From assembly GCA_963783095.1 (NCBI GenBank), contig CAWAMR010000014.1, positions 434,001-498,000 of the forward strand: 64,000 nt of DNA, given 5' to 3'. The position numbers and the translations under genes are program-made. This DNA is from CAWAMR01 sp963783095 (GTDB taxonomy: Bacteria; Planctomycetota; Planctomycetia; Gemmatales; Gemmataceae). Below, in pieces: positions 32,466 to 42,777 of this stretch; the first letter of the stretch is position 1, and the number at the start of each line of letters is the position of its first letter. The notes under the pieces were generated by a model. It worked only from the letters and a program-made list of their open reading frames with translations. It searched no databases and was not told the DNA's origin.

Positions 32466-33486
32466 TTACATCAAGCCGGTAGTCTCCGCGAATCCAAACA
32501 TGCGATTAAAGTTTTGCACGGCCACACCACTGGCACCGCGAATCAAATTGTCTTCGCACGCCAGAATCACGATTTTGCCGCGGACGACCCTGATACAGAT
32601 GTCCAGAAAGTTGCTGAACGCGACATCCTTGGTCGCCGGCAGTGTCTCTCGAACCCGAACGAAAGGCGGCACGTTCGTAATATTGTCGATAAAGTTCGAG
32701 TAATTGTGCTTCAGTGAAAGTGCGTGTCGGAACTGCGTAAATAGTGCTGAAAATACCGCGATCCATCGGAACCAGATGCGGCGAGAAAATCACTTCTACC
32801 GGCTCGCCTGCCAGATCGGCCAGCGCTTGTTCCATTTCGGGTGTGTGTCGATGTTTGCCGATGTTATAGGCGCTGACGCTTTCGTTGCACTCCGGAAAGT
32901 GGTACGGCAACTTGGGCGTTCGTCCCGCACCGGAAACGCCGCTGAGACTATTGACGATTATTCCGCGCAACTCGATATGTTTACCCGCCACGAGGGGAGC
33001 CAGCCCAAGAATACCCGTTTGCGGATAGCAGCCTGGATTTGCCAATAAGGTTGCGTCCCGAATGGCATCGCCATAGAGTTCGGGCAAGCCGTAAACCGCC
33101 CTGGCGAGATTTGCGGGGTCATGATGTTGTTCGCCGTACCACTGAGCATAGACCTTCGGATCGCGGAGCCGATAGTCGGCACTCAGATCGACAACGCGAA
33201 TCCCCCGCTCAAGGATCGCTGGGACTACTTCCATACTGATGCCATGCGGCAAACACCCAAAGGCGCAAGTCACTTCACGCTTGAGCAAGTCATCGGGATC
33301 GAAAGTCTCACAGCGAAGATCGATTCGACTGAGCAGCGACGGATGCAACTCGCTGATGAGGGGCGTTCCCTCCTGGCGCAAGGTAATAGCCTCGATCTGT
33401 ACGTGCGGGTGTCGAAGGAGAATCTTGATTAATTCGACAGCTGTGTAACCGGAACCACCGAGGATGGCGACTTTGATTTTGTTCAT
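32466..33486 (-). CDS. argC: N-acetyl-gamma-glutamyl-phosphate reductase (frameshift)
   Basis: Third step of arginine synthesis, NADPH-dependent reduction of N-acetylglutamyl phosphate. N-terminal Rossmann motif VAILGGSGYTAVELI, catalytic cysteine in LLANPGCYPQTGILGLAPL, and SGVSGAGRTPK. The frame changes near 32680; the protein then continues PPFVRVRETLPATKDVAFSN and ends with the typical DNLIRGASGVAVQNFNRMFG. Full length about 340 residues. The ATG at 33486 opens directly at the Rossmann strand. No other arg genes are nearby. Confidence 0.93.
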
Positions 33487-33583
33487 CGTTATTAAGACTC
33501 GAAACCCGAGATCTGCTGGAAGTTGCAGCGCATGTTAAGTGCCACCGGAAATTATTGCTGAAACGATGGCGACATTTGACGAA

Positions 33584-33778
33584 TCAGAGATTATCGAAGG
33601 AATCCAGGAAATTCGCAATGGAAAGGGGGCGCACGTTGGAAGATATTATGCCGGACCTTCTGAAAGCCGCCAATCTCCCAACGGATACAACAATTTCTTG
33701 AGTCGCTCCGATGTACGAAGTCTTCGGGTCTGCCTGGTAAAACCAAACGAGTGCATGGGTGTCGAGTAAGAGCCTCAC
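33584..33778 (-). pseudogene. VapC-like PIN toxin remnant
   Basis: The first 20 or so residues (MRLLLDTHALVWFYQADPK) are the unmistakable N-terminus of a PIN-domain toxin with the first catalytic Asp. From there to the stop, 64 residues in all, no PIN features remain; a full toxin has about 130. The other frames of this stretch do not carry the rest either, so the 3' part seems deleted. Its ATG overlaps the antitoxin stop (ATGA), as in intact modules. Confidence 0.65.
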
Positions 33779-34002
33779 GGCATGTACTCCGCGAAATCAT
33801 CCAAGTGGCTGTCATCGTCCATATCAAGCAGCATCTTGCCCTTACCTCGCCCGAAGATGGGTACGCCCTTGGGCAAGTCCGGTGGTACCAACCGGGCCAC
33901 TGGCTTGTCATGCTGTGTGATGATCACTTCTTCGCCGGTGCAAAGTTGGTCGATCAATTGTGGAAGCCGGGATTGAGCTTCATCAATGTTTAGCGTTGGC
34001 AT
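33775..34002 (-). CDS. Type II antitoxin, Phd/YefM-VapB-like
   Basis: 75 residues, intact. The N-terminal dimerising DNA-binding fold reads LNIDEAQSRLPQLIDQLCTG and VIITQHDKPVARLVP; the C-terminal tail is acidic (MDDDSHLDDFAEYMP) and would wrap the toxin. In complete modules this protein represses its own operon and neutralises the PIN RNase. Here the partner downstream is truncated, leaving an orphan antitoxin. Confidence 0.8.
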   Translation of the reverse strand: MPTLNIDEAQSRLPQLIDQLCTGEEVIITQHDKPVARLVPPDLPKGVPIFGRGKGKMLLDMDDDSHLDDFAEYMP

Positions 34003-34057
34003 TTCTGAATCCTCCTACTGAAATTGTACTATTCCAGTCCGATGACGTGTCAGCTTT

Positions 34058-35156
34058 TTACCTTCTCACCGCCGGCGCGGCGATCATCGTATAGAGCCGC
34101 GCCGATCCATCGGCGCAGGCCAGCGCGATCCGGGTACCATCCGGCGATAGTGCCATATCTCTGGCATTACTGGGAACCGTGACCGTGTGAAAGCTGGCCG
34201 GCTCCTCTTGTTTCCAGAACCATATTCTTCCCTGCCCTCCGCCGCCCGCACCGATCGCGAAGCCATTCGGGTGAATCGCGACTGCCCAGCCTGTACCTTG
34301 AAAGGCATCCTTCGGTTTGAATTGTTTCGCCTTGCCGTCTTTCCAGTCGAAGGTCAGAACCAGCGGATTGCCGATCCCCGCAAAGGCATTGCTGACATTC
34401 GTGATGCCGGCACAGGCCAGTTTTGTTCCCTTGGCGTCGAAGGCCATCCCTCGAACGCCGCCGATATCTGCCATGAATACCGGATCGAATTTGTTGAACA
34501 CTTTCCCATCCAGTTCGCGGATGACCGTTCCTTTTTGCAAGTCCCAGTCCTTCAGAATCCCCTTCAGATCAGCGGATACCAGACGGGCCGGCTGCGTTGG
34601 ATGAAAGGCCACGTTGTAGACGTGGCTGCCATGCCCTTCGAGAGTCTGCAAGAGTTTTCCATCACTGATCGACCAGAGTTTGACGAGATGATCGTTGCCG
34701 CACGAAGCCACCATTTTGCCATCCGGGCTAACGGCAAGGGCACGAAGCCAGCCCTGGTGAGCTTGTATAATGCGAACTGGAGTTGGCTTTTGGTGTTGTC
34801 CGGCCCACCAGATCAATTTGCCGTGATAATCGCCACTGATGAATGTGAAAGGAAGCACCGGATGAACCGCCAACGGCAGCGAAAGCCCTCCGGCGAATCC
34901 TGAGATCGTACTCGCCACTGGCGACAGGATCGCGCCCGGGGAATTCAACGAGGTGCTCGCCGAAGCCAGCGCCACGAAGCCAGCTCTCGTGGCCCAAGAG
35001 CGATGTTTTCGTCCCGAAGACCAGATCGTACCGTTGGATCGTGTTGTCCTGGGCGGTGACGAAAAGAAATCGACCGGATGGATCGAATCGACAGCCGATC
35101 AACGGACTGGCGTGCTTGAATTCACGTTCAATACGTGTTTGGAGAGGGTCGATCAT
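34058..35156 (-). CDS. WD40-repeat protein (frameshift)
   Basis: About 365 residues of WD40 blades: PSGRFLFVTAQDNTIQRYDL, AHQGWLRALAVSPDGKMVAS and HGSHVYNVAFHPTQPARLVS. There is no signal peptide or other domain, so it is a cytoplasmic scaffold-like propeller of unknown partner. The frame changes near 34965, shortly after GHESWLRG. ATG at 35156 is the likely start. It lies upstream of the antitoxin genes on the same strand without an obvious functional link. Confidence 0.75.
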
Positions 35157-35198
35157 GTTGTCACCGATGAGTGAAATCAGAACACGCTACCAAACATG

Positions 35199-37204
35199 CT
35201 ACTTCAAATACCCAAGCCGGCTAAGATGCTGAACTGCCGGAATATTTCCTCTGGAGGCAGCCCGGCGGTACCATTTCACGGCTTCCTTGTCGTCCTTCTC
35301 CACTCCTCTACCACTTTCGTAGGCGACACCAAGGTCGCATTAAGCAGCAGGGTTGTTTTGCTCGGCAGCTTTTCGGATCCATTTCACCCCCTCCTTCTCA
35401 TCTTTCTTCACACCAAAGCCTTGCCAATACATCCAACCCAAACTCCTTTGTCCCGCGGCAGAATTTTGTTCGGCGGCCTTGCGAAACCATTTGACTGCCT
35501 CCTCATCATCTTTCTCTACCCCTTCACCTTTTTGGTACATAATCCCAAGATTATTCTCGGCGTCGGAAAGGTTTTGTTCAGCCGCCTTGCGAAACCATTT
35601 CACCGCCTCGCTAGCATCTTTCTCTACCCCTTCGCCTTTTTGGTACATAACCCCAAGACTGTATTGGGCGTATGGGTAATTCTGTTCGATGGCCTTGCGA
35701 AACCATTTCACTGCCTCCTTATCATCTTTCTCGACTCCCTGACCTTTTTGGTACATAATTCCAAGATCAGTTTGGGCGCGCGGAAGATTTTGTTCAGCGG
35801 CCTTGCGAAACCATTTCACCCCCTCTTTAACATCCTTCTCCACACCTACTCCTTTAACGTACATTAAGCCCAAGCTCCTTTGGGCACCTGCAAGGTTTTG
35901 CTCAGCGGCTTTGCGAAACCATTTCACCGCCTCTTTTTCATCTTTCTGCACTCCAATGCCGCCAGCTAACAGAAAGCCGTAACTTGACTGGCTTCCAACG
36001 TCGTGTTGTTCGGCACCCTTTCGGAACCAATTGCATGCCTCTTGTCGGGTCTTTCTCGACCCCGGTTCCCGACAGATACATAAAGGCGAGTATTCGTTGT
36101 GCGGAAGCGACTCCTCGAGATGCCTCTTTCCGGACATCAGGGGCAATCTCCTTAAACAAGCGTGCTGCTTCCTTCTTATCCAAACTTAACCCTTCACCGT
36201 CAAAATGGGATCTTGCCAGTTTTCCCTTGGCAAGTGGGTGCCCAAGCGCTGATGCCTCCCGATAGTAGCGAAGTGCTTCAATTGAATTGATCTTCTCGCC
36301 TAATCCCGAAACTAAAGTCTCACCACGCTGAAATAAACCTTCTCCAACATAGCGAGCATGAATAAACCATTCTTCTTGTGTTGGTCGTCGAATCACCGGA
36401 GTTTGAACCGAGCCATACTTGTCCGCATGCTTCTTCGTCCTTTTGACCACTTCTTCAAGGACCGCCTCCAATGTGTGAGGTTGCTTGGATTTGAGATATT
36501 CACCATACCAGGCGTGAATTAGGCAGTCGAAAAAAATGCCGCGTCGCCTGGCAGCATCAAATGAACTCTGCTGGCCTTCACAACAGGAATAGATCGCTAC
36601 GATCCCTTCGGGAATCGGGTCTTTGTCCTCATCATCAAACAGCCCTTTCTTGATTCCTTCAACTCCATCAGCAAACGGATCGTTTCGGCAAGCATCCACA
36701 ATGAGCAGTTTTTTCTTCGCTTTGGATCTGCCGAACAGGTCCAAAAGGCTTCCTTCGCGAGTCATCGGAATGAGACTTTTCTTATCTTCTACATTCGCGT
36801 CGACGGGACAAAAATATCCCGTTTTGTCTCCTTTGAAGTGAAGTCCACGCCCCGACAGCGCGATTATTACTGTGTCCTCTGGCCTTGCCGCTGCGAGCGT
36901 CAAGGCCAGTTCTCTAAGAATCGTAGTCTTCGTGGGGCGAAGTTGCCTTTCGTGCAAGTCATGTAACAACTTGATCGATTCATCGTCAGTGCTCGTAACG
37001 AGAAGAGCCTGCTTGAAGGCTTCGATATCGTTGATCGCATGAGGAAGCGATTTCAACTGCTTCTGATCGTATTTTGAACAAGCTACAAGCAGAGAGATTT
37101 GTTTTCCTTGCTTCGGCGATTCGGCGAGACATGGGCGTATTCGAACCGATGAAGATCACCACGATCAACAAGAGGTTTCTGGAAACTGATGCGCGCATAA
37201 GCAA
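35199..37204 (-). CDS. Caspase-like (peptidase C14) protein with Sel1 repeats (frameshifts, internal stop)
   Basis: N-terminal hydrophobic leader (NLLLIVVIFIGSNTP), then a caspase-like domain starting ISLLVACSKYDQKQLKSLPH, with catalytic-cysteine motif LLIVDACRND. The usual SGHG histidine motif reads SGRGLHF. After it come at least eight Sel1 (SEL1-like TPR) repeats of the form EAVKWFRKAAEQN..AQ..LG.MY..G.GVEKD. Frames change near 37110 and 36060. An in-frame TAA at 35340-35342 replaces a conserved Gln, and clear Sel1 sequence follows in the same frame to 35199. About 665 residues if repaired. Likely a protease or signalling scaffold in stress or defence. Confidence 0.75.
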
Positions 37205-37227
37205 TTTCCTTGTCTATTCTCGGCAAG

Positions 37228-38522
37228 CTAACTCAATACCTCTCGAATGGCGCTCGCCTTTGGATCGGCGATCGGTACGGGGCGGTCATCCGGTTTGAAG
37301 TCCTTGGTCGAATCGAAGCCCACTGCTTGCAAATAAGTGTGGAACAGGTGGCCGCCGTTCACTTCGCGGTCGATCACCGCCGTGCCCTCGGCATTGGTCT
37401 TGCCAACCGACTGCCACCTTTGATCCCCGCAACCCACCAGCGCAACCGACCAGGCCCGCGACCAGTGATCGCGGCCATACCGGTCGTTGATTTTGGGCGT
37501 TCGCCCCATTTCCGACATCACGATCACCAGCGTCGAGTCGAGCATCCCGCGTTCGGCAAGGTCGTCGAGGAAGTGGCGAAGGGGCGATCGAACTCGCCGA
37601 GTTGCTCGATGTGGAAATCGAAGTTCTCGTGGTGAGTGTCGTAGTTCGAATGCGACACCTTGACGAAGGTCACGCCCGCTTCGAGCAGCCGCCGTGCCTG
37701 AAGCAGATGGCGGCCAAAGTCGTGGCGGCCGTATCGGTCGGCGATCTTTGGATCTTCCTTCTGAACCGCGAATACCTTGCCACGGCGAATGAACTGCTCG
37801 GCCTGATCGTAAGATTCCGTATAGGCTTCCGTCTGTGCCGTTTTCCGCGTGCTGGCAAAACGTGCGTTGAGCTTTCGACGAAGTGCTTCGCGCTGGGCAT
37901 CCGCGCTGTCGGTCAATTCCTTCGGTTTGAAGAGATCGGCGGGCGGCTTGCCGTCGGCGATTTGTACCGAAGCGAACTTCGGACCCAGAAACGCCGCATC
38001 CTGTTTATTGAACCCGCTGCCGCCGCCGGTGGGAAGTATGTTGATGTGGCCCGGCAGAGCGTTGTGTTCGCTGCCCGACAACTTGGCAACGACAGCACCC
38101 AGTTCCGGATACTGAATCCCAGGCTCCGGTCGCCTGCCGGTCAACATAATCAGGGTGCCGCGACCATGTTCATCGTCAAGGCTATTGAGTCCACGGATCA
38201 GCGCCATGCGGTGCATCTGCTTGGCGGTGTGCGGCAACAATTCGCAAATGTGTGTGCCGACGACCGAAGTAGGAATCGCCTTGAAAGGCCCGCCAGTGCT
38301 GGTCCTGGGTTTGGGATCCCACGTTTCCAATTGACTGACGCCGCCGGAAAGAAAGATCACGCAGACTCGTTTCTGCGCCGAGGAAAGTTGCCGGGCCACT
38401 ACCGGCGAGGCAAACCCGCCCAGCCCCAAGACACCTGCCGTCCCCAGAGCAGTAGTGCCAAGGAATGCACGACGAGAGACCTGATGCTCGGGTTGGTGGC
38501 AGGCGTAGGTGCACGGAAGCAT
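37228..38522 (-). CDS. DUF1501 protein, Tat-exported (frameshift)
   Basis: About 430 residues: twin-arginine leader SRRAFLGTTALGTAGVLG, then DUF1501 motifs VIFLSGGVSQLETWDPKP, DFGRHLLQARRLLEAGVTFV and VMSEMGRTPKINDRYGRDHW. The frame changes near 37545, between the two last motifs. It follows the DUF1549/DUF1553 gene on the same strand, the standard planctomycete pairing of a cytochrome-associated exported protein with a sulfatase-like one. Likely periplasmic; substrate unknown. Confidence 0.88.
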
Positions 38523-38537
38523 AAAATCTCCGATTTT

Positions 38538-38635
38538 AGTGGTCAGTGATCAGTGGTCAGTGGTCAGTAAATGCAAAGGCAAGAATCTTCGGTATTTGGA
38601 ATTTACTGACCACTGACCACTGATCACTGACCACT
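38538..38635. repeat. 35-bp perfect inverted repeat of CAGTGGT units
   Basis: Arms 38538-38572 and 38601-38635 are exact reverse complements, each made of GGTCAGT/GATCAGT units, around a 28-nt loop. It separates the DUF1553 and DUF1501 genes. A related tandem of TTCAGTG units occurs at 52250-52284. Confidence 0.75.
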
Positions 38636-38642
38636 CTTTCAT

Positions 38643-40265
38643 TTAGTGATTAAATCGAAACTCCGCCGATGCCAACATCGCCCAGACTACTTCACTGAGC
38701 GTCGCGGAATGATCCTTCGCATCGCGCAGGACATCCGCAATGTCCTTGCGTTCTTCTTCTGAAGGTAATCGGGTGAAAACGCTCAGGAACAATTCATCTG
38801 CGATGGCATTACTATCATTCAACTTCGAGGCGCGTTTCGACCAGATTGCCCGCCAAAGGAACGATCAACCCGCGTACCAATGCGTTGTGCTTCAAGAACA
38901 AAGTCTGATCCAGGGTCGCCAAAAACCCTTCTTCAGACTGGCCGGGCTGGCGCTGAAGAGCCGGACAAACCCTTGCACCTGCCCTGCCTCTTTGGCGTCG
39001 AGTTGAGCTTCCGTGGCATTCTTGGCGGCGAGCCGATGGGCATCGCGCAGTCCGGAAGCCTGAATCATCGCAATGGCAAACTGCTCGGGTGACAACGGCT
39101 TCAAGTTGCCGATCAGATAGCGATCAACCGGCACTTTCTTCAGTGATGTCGGCACTTCACTAGAGCGCTGATACGTCTTGCTCAAGGCGATTTCTCGCAG
39201 CAGCCACTTCACATCGTACTTGTGAGCCATCAATTCTTGAGTCAACAAGTCAAGCAAGGCAGGATGAGAAGGTGGGTTATCGCTGTGATCCATATCGAGA
39301 GGGTGGACCAGCCCCCTACCCATCATCATCGCCCAAAGTCGATTGCAGACCGTCCGGGCAAACTGAGGATTGTCGGTCGCGGTGATCTGTCCGGCCAGTT
39401 GTTCCCGCCGGCTAAAGGCCGGTATCGGCTTCACATTCTTTGCGGGAGCGACCTTGTATTCTTTTCCCTTTGCCATCTTCGGCTCGGCAATGGCCTTGTG
39501 ACCGGGCATCTTTGGGCCGGTCGATTTCGTTGCTTTGGTCTTGTCGAAGACACTGACGAAACTCACTTCGCCTTCCGCTTTCTCGGCGATCACGGCAGTT
39601 GGGACATTCGCGTTCGGAAACAGAAAACTACGGCTCAGAAAAGCGTAGATACCGAAATAGTGTTCCTGCTTGAAATCATCGACGAGGGGTGAATCGTGGC
39701 ACTGGGCACACTGAAGGTTCCGCCCCAAAAATATCCTGCTAATGTCGCGCGTAAGCAGGTTCGGCTCCAGATCGCGGTCGAGATAGAACTTCGCCAATGG
39801 CCGGTACTTGGGATCGACGCCATCCGCGGCGAGAATCTCGCGCACCAACTGGTCGTAGGGTTTGTTCTGTTGAAATGCAGTACGAAGGTACTCTTCCCAT
39901 GCTGCCGGTGACACGCGGACACCGTGCCGTCGCTCCATCAACACCACGTTGAAGTGCTGCTCCATGCGCCGGGCATAGCCGGGGCTATTCAGCAGTGAGT
40001 CGATGATTTTGGAGCGTTTGCCGGGATCTTTGTCGGCAAGGAAAGTGCGCGCCTGCGCGGCGGTGGGGATCGTGCCGGTTAAATCCAGAAATAAGCGACG
40101 CAGAAATTCGCCATCAGCGGCAATCGGAGAGGCGAGCTTGGCATAATCGGAAAAACCGCCGGCAATCTGTTGGTCAATGCGCTCATGAACTGGCTGCGCC
40201 GCGACAACAGCAGGTGCAACGAGAACGAAGAACAAGGTCATCGGCAGGATGGATGAGATTCGCAT
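38643..40265 (-). CDS. DUF1549/DUF1553 exported protein (two frameshifts)
   Basis: About 540 residues: signal peptide (MTLFFVLVAPAVVAA), DUF1549 (FLRRLFLDLTGTIPTAAQA and a YARRMEQHFNVVLMERRHG helix), and DUF1553 (RTVCNRLWAMMMGRGLVHP, WLLREIALSKTYQRSSEVP). The C-terminus is split: frames change near 38905 and 38830, after which it reads ADELFLSVFTRLPSEEERKD and ends AMLASAEFRFNH, a typical family end. No N-terminal haem domain; a CAQCH motif near 39700 may bind haem. Upstream partner of DUF1501. Confidence 0.87.
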
Positions 40266-40548
40266 CGGTAAGTCATCCGAAACCGAAAGGAGAACAACTT
40301 TGGCGGGAGGGCGAAAGGCAGAGCAGTTGGCGATGATTATATGGTCGCTCCACGGAGCGCAGTGTCAAGCGCGAAGTGCCGGAATTGACAAATCGCATTT
40401 ACTGCAATCGACCGATCATGAGATCGGGGTTGGCGCGTGGTCCACTCCGAACGTGCAGCGATCGGCGCTCGTCGCGTCTTGACCGGATGGGGTAAAGTAA
40501 ACAAAATTAGCTCATCGGTGATGTATATCCTGCCCATCCTGGAAACTC

Positions 40549-41819
40549 ATGGCGAATCATGTCTGTCCGCACTGCCGCTCGCAATTGCCGGTCTATGGCG
40601 AGCCTTATTGTCCCAGTTGCCGGCAATCTCTCGATGATTTCTGGGACGAAATGGATCGCCAAGACGATCGACCACCCACGATATTGTCTTTGAGGGGCAG
40701 CGAAGATTCAGGCAAGCCTACCCTGTATGAGTTCGCCTTGAAGCTCCATCAATTCACTCCGTACACTCCCATCACTCCGCTCTTGATCATCTTGAACTGT
40801 GCAGTTTTCGTGTTCATGGTGCTCCGAGGCGCTAGTTTCTTTCGGCCGGATATCGATACCCTTCTCAAGTTCGGGGCCAACTTTGCGCCCTTGTCGCTCA
40901 AAGATGAACCCTGGCGGCTATTCACTTGCATGTTCATTCATATCGGGGCACTGCACTTGGCAGTCAACATGTGGTGCCTTTTCGTCGTCGGCAAGCTGGT
41001 AGAGCGCTTCCTTGGGTGTGCCGGCTTTCTTACGATGTATCTGCTTTCGGGACTTACCGGCAGTTTGGTCAGTGTGGTCTGGTCGCCGCAGATCGTCTCC
41101 GCCGGAGCTTCGGGTGCCATTTTTGGAGTCTTTGGGGCTACTCTGGGTATTTATCTTCGTGCAGCGCAAACCATACCGGACGACTTTCTTAAAGCGAACC
41201 GGGCAGCGATGCTGCGCATCATCGCCTTGAATCTGGCCATCGGATTCATGGTACCGGGGATCAGCATGTCCGCTCACCTCGGCGGGTTGGCCGGCGGCTT
41301 CCTGTGCGGCCTGGCGCTCGGACATCCGTTTCGCGCCGATGCGGCAAGGGGGCGTTCGCTTCGTAACGCAGTCGTCCTGGTGCTCGGTGTCGTGCTTCTG
41401 TCTCTGTCGTATCTGGCGATCCAGAATCGAATGGGAGAAATGACCGATACCGCTCGGGAATTGACGGAGATTGATGCGATCAACGCACGAGTCACGGGAG
41501 TTTTCAACGCGACCATGAAAAAGGCCAAACGTGGGGAAATTAACGAAGCCGAAGTGTTAAAAATCCTCGAATCGGATGTTCTCATGCCCTGGCGGGATGC
41601 CCGCCGCGCTTGGCTCGCATCCAGGGTCTGCCCGATGAGAATATGCGGTTACTGCAACAACTCGATCGATCGATGGACCTCTATGAGCAGACTTGGGTTT
41701 TGTTATGCAAGTCGATTCGCAACCCCGATGATCCCGAATTGGTTCGGCAAGCAGAGGCGAAGATGGCGGAAGCGAACAAAGCCTGGACGGACCTCAATCA
41801 GCAGATGAAGAAGAAATGA
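40549..41819 (+). CDS. Rhomboid-family intramembrane serine protease (frameshift)
   Basis: About 422 residues. An N-terminal zinc ribbon (CPHCRSQLPVYGEPYCPSC) precedes the six-TM rhomboid core. The catalytic serine is in GASGAIFG, the catalytic histidine in SAHLGG, and the structural HLAVNMWCLFVVGKL segment is present. The C-terminal helical part changes frame near 41610 and ends at 41819 (TDLNQQMKKK). Cleaves membrane proteins within the bilayer. ATG at 40549; the gene is divergent from the DUF1553 gene. Confidence 0.9.
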
Positions 41820-41868
41820 TGCAGCACCGCAAAGGCATAAAAGCGAGAACAAGAGATCGTCAGCGCGT

Positions 41869-42003
41869 ATGGCAATGGAAGCCCTCGGCGATACATTCAG
41901 CACCTTCACCAAATGGAAAGCGAAGACTCCTGACGAGCACGTAGGCGACACTGCCGAATTGTTGAAAAAATCGCGGGAGCTTTACCGAAATAAGAAAGAT
42001 TGA
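41869..42003 (+). CDS. Small hypothetical protein (44 aa)
   Basis: ATG at 41869 to TGA at 42003. Composition is protein-like: Lys-rich, with WKAKTPDEHVGDTAELLKKS. There is no recognisable family and no clear ribosome-binding site. It lies between the rhomboid and a membrane protein on the same strand. Confidence 0.3.
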   Translation: MAMEALGDTFSTFTKWKAKTPDEHVGDTAELLKKSRELYRNKKD

Positions 42004-42015
42004 ATTGCCGATCCA

Positions 42016-42777
42016 ATGGAAAACAACAATCAATTTGCCGATTCAAACAATAAAGCGTTCATTGAGTTCGCAAGCGGGCTTTATGTGCCCTTCAGTGTCT
42101 GGCGATGGATGAGCCTCTTGACACCGTTTGCGATTATCGTGGTGTTTTTGTGCTTGACGGTAAGCGAGAAAATGGGAAGCGATTCGCCTGTCTGGACAAA
42201 CTTTGGGATATGGTTCGTGTTCGTTGTTGTCACAGCGGTATTCGGCCACTTTCGGATATGTCTCACTCTGGATTCTTCCGGCCTGACCATTCATTACCCG
42301 CTTCGCACTGTAAAATATTCCTGGCACTCATTGAGTGATTTCCAGGTTGAGAGAAACACACTCTTTTTTATCAAGTTGGCTGAAGTCATCTATTTTCAAG
42401 TGTCGGGGTTTTCGGGGAAGAAATCTTTGATCTCGATGTTTGAACCATCGGCAGAGGAACTGGTAGCACTGTTCCACGAATGGCAGGCCCGCGCAACTAT
42501 GAGTGATGGTTCTACCAATGTGCGATCGGTCCCGCCGGGACGGCGACGTTCGCATCGGTTGAATCCCATTCGCTCCAATTCGCCGGCGGCCCCTGCTCAC
42601 GCAACTGATCGACGATCCGCTGAAAGGTCGCGGAGCCGTCAATCAGCACCAGGATGGCCTGGATCGCCTTGCCGGTTCGCAACGCTTTGCAATGCCACAC
42701 GGCCATTTTGCGAAATTGCAGACAGGCCAGATGTTCCCCGCGCCATTCGACCATCCGTCGAAAGTGCGTCTCCATGA
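42016..42777 (+). CDS. Hypothetical membrane protein, over-long 3' end
   Basis: The first about 165 residues look real: two membrane segments (SLLTPFAIIVVFLCLTV and NFGIWFVFVVVTAVFG), then a beta-rich soluble part like small PH-like membrane proteins. From about 42500 the frame runs antisense through the 3' end of dus for 266 bp with Arg/Ser-rich low-quality sequence. A one-base indel near 42490 would give a stop at about 42498, so I suspect the true gene ends there. Confidence 0.5.
   Translation: MENNNQFADSNNKAFIEFASGLYVPFSVWRWMSLLTPFAIIVVFLCLTVSEKMGSDSPVWTNFGIWFVFVVVTAVFGHFRICLTLDSSGLTIHYPLRTVKYSWHSLSDFQVERNTLFFIKLAEVIYFQVSGFSGKKSLISMFEPSAEELVALFHEWQARATMSDGSTNVRSVPPGRRRSHRLNPIRSNSPAAPAHATDRRSAERSRSRQSAPGWPGSPCRFATLCNATRPFCEIADRPDVPRAIRPSVESASP

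Noticed and set aside
33539..33769. Plus-strand ORF opposite the toxin remnant
   Set aside because: No motif; its start is not supported, and the overlapping minus-strand toxin start and antitoxin coupling are clear.
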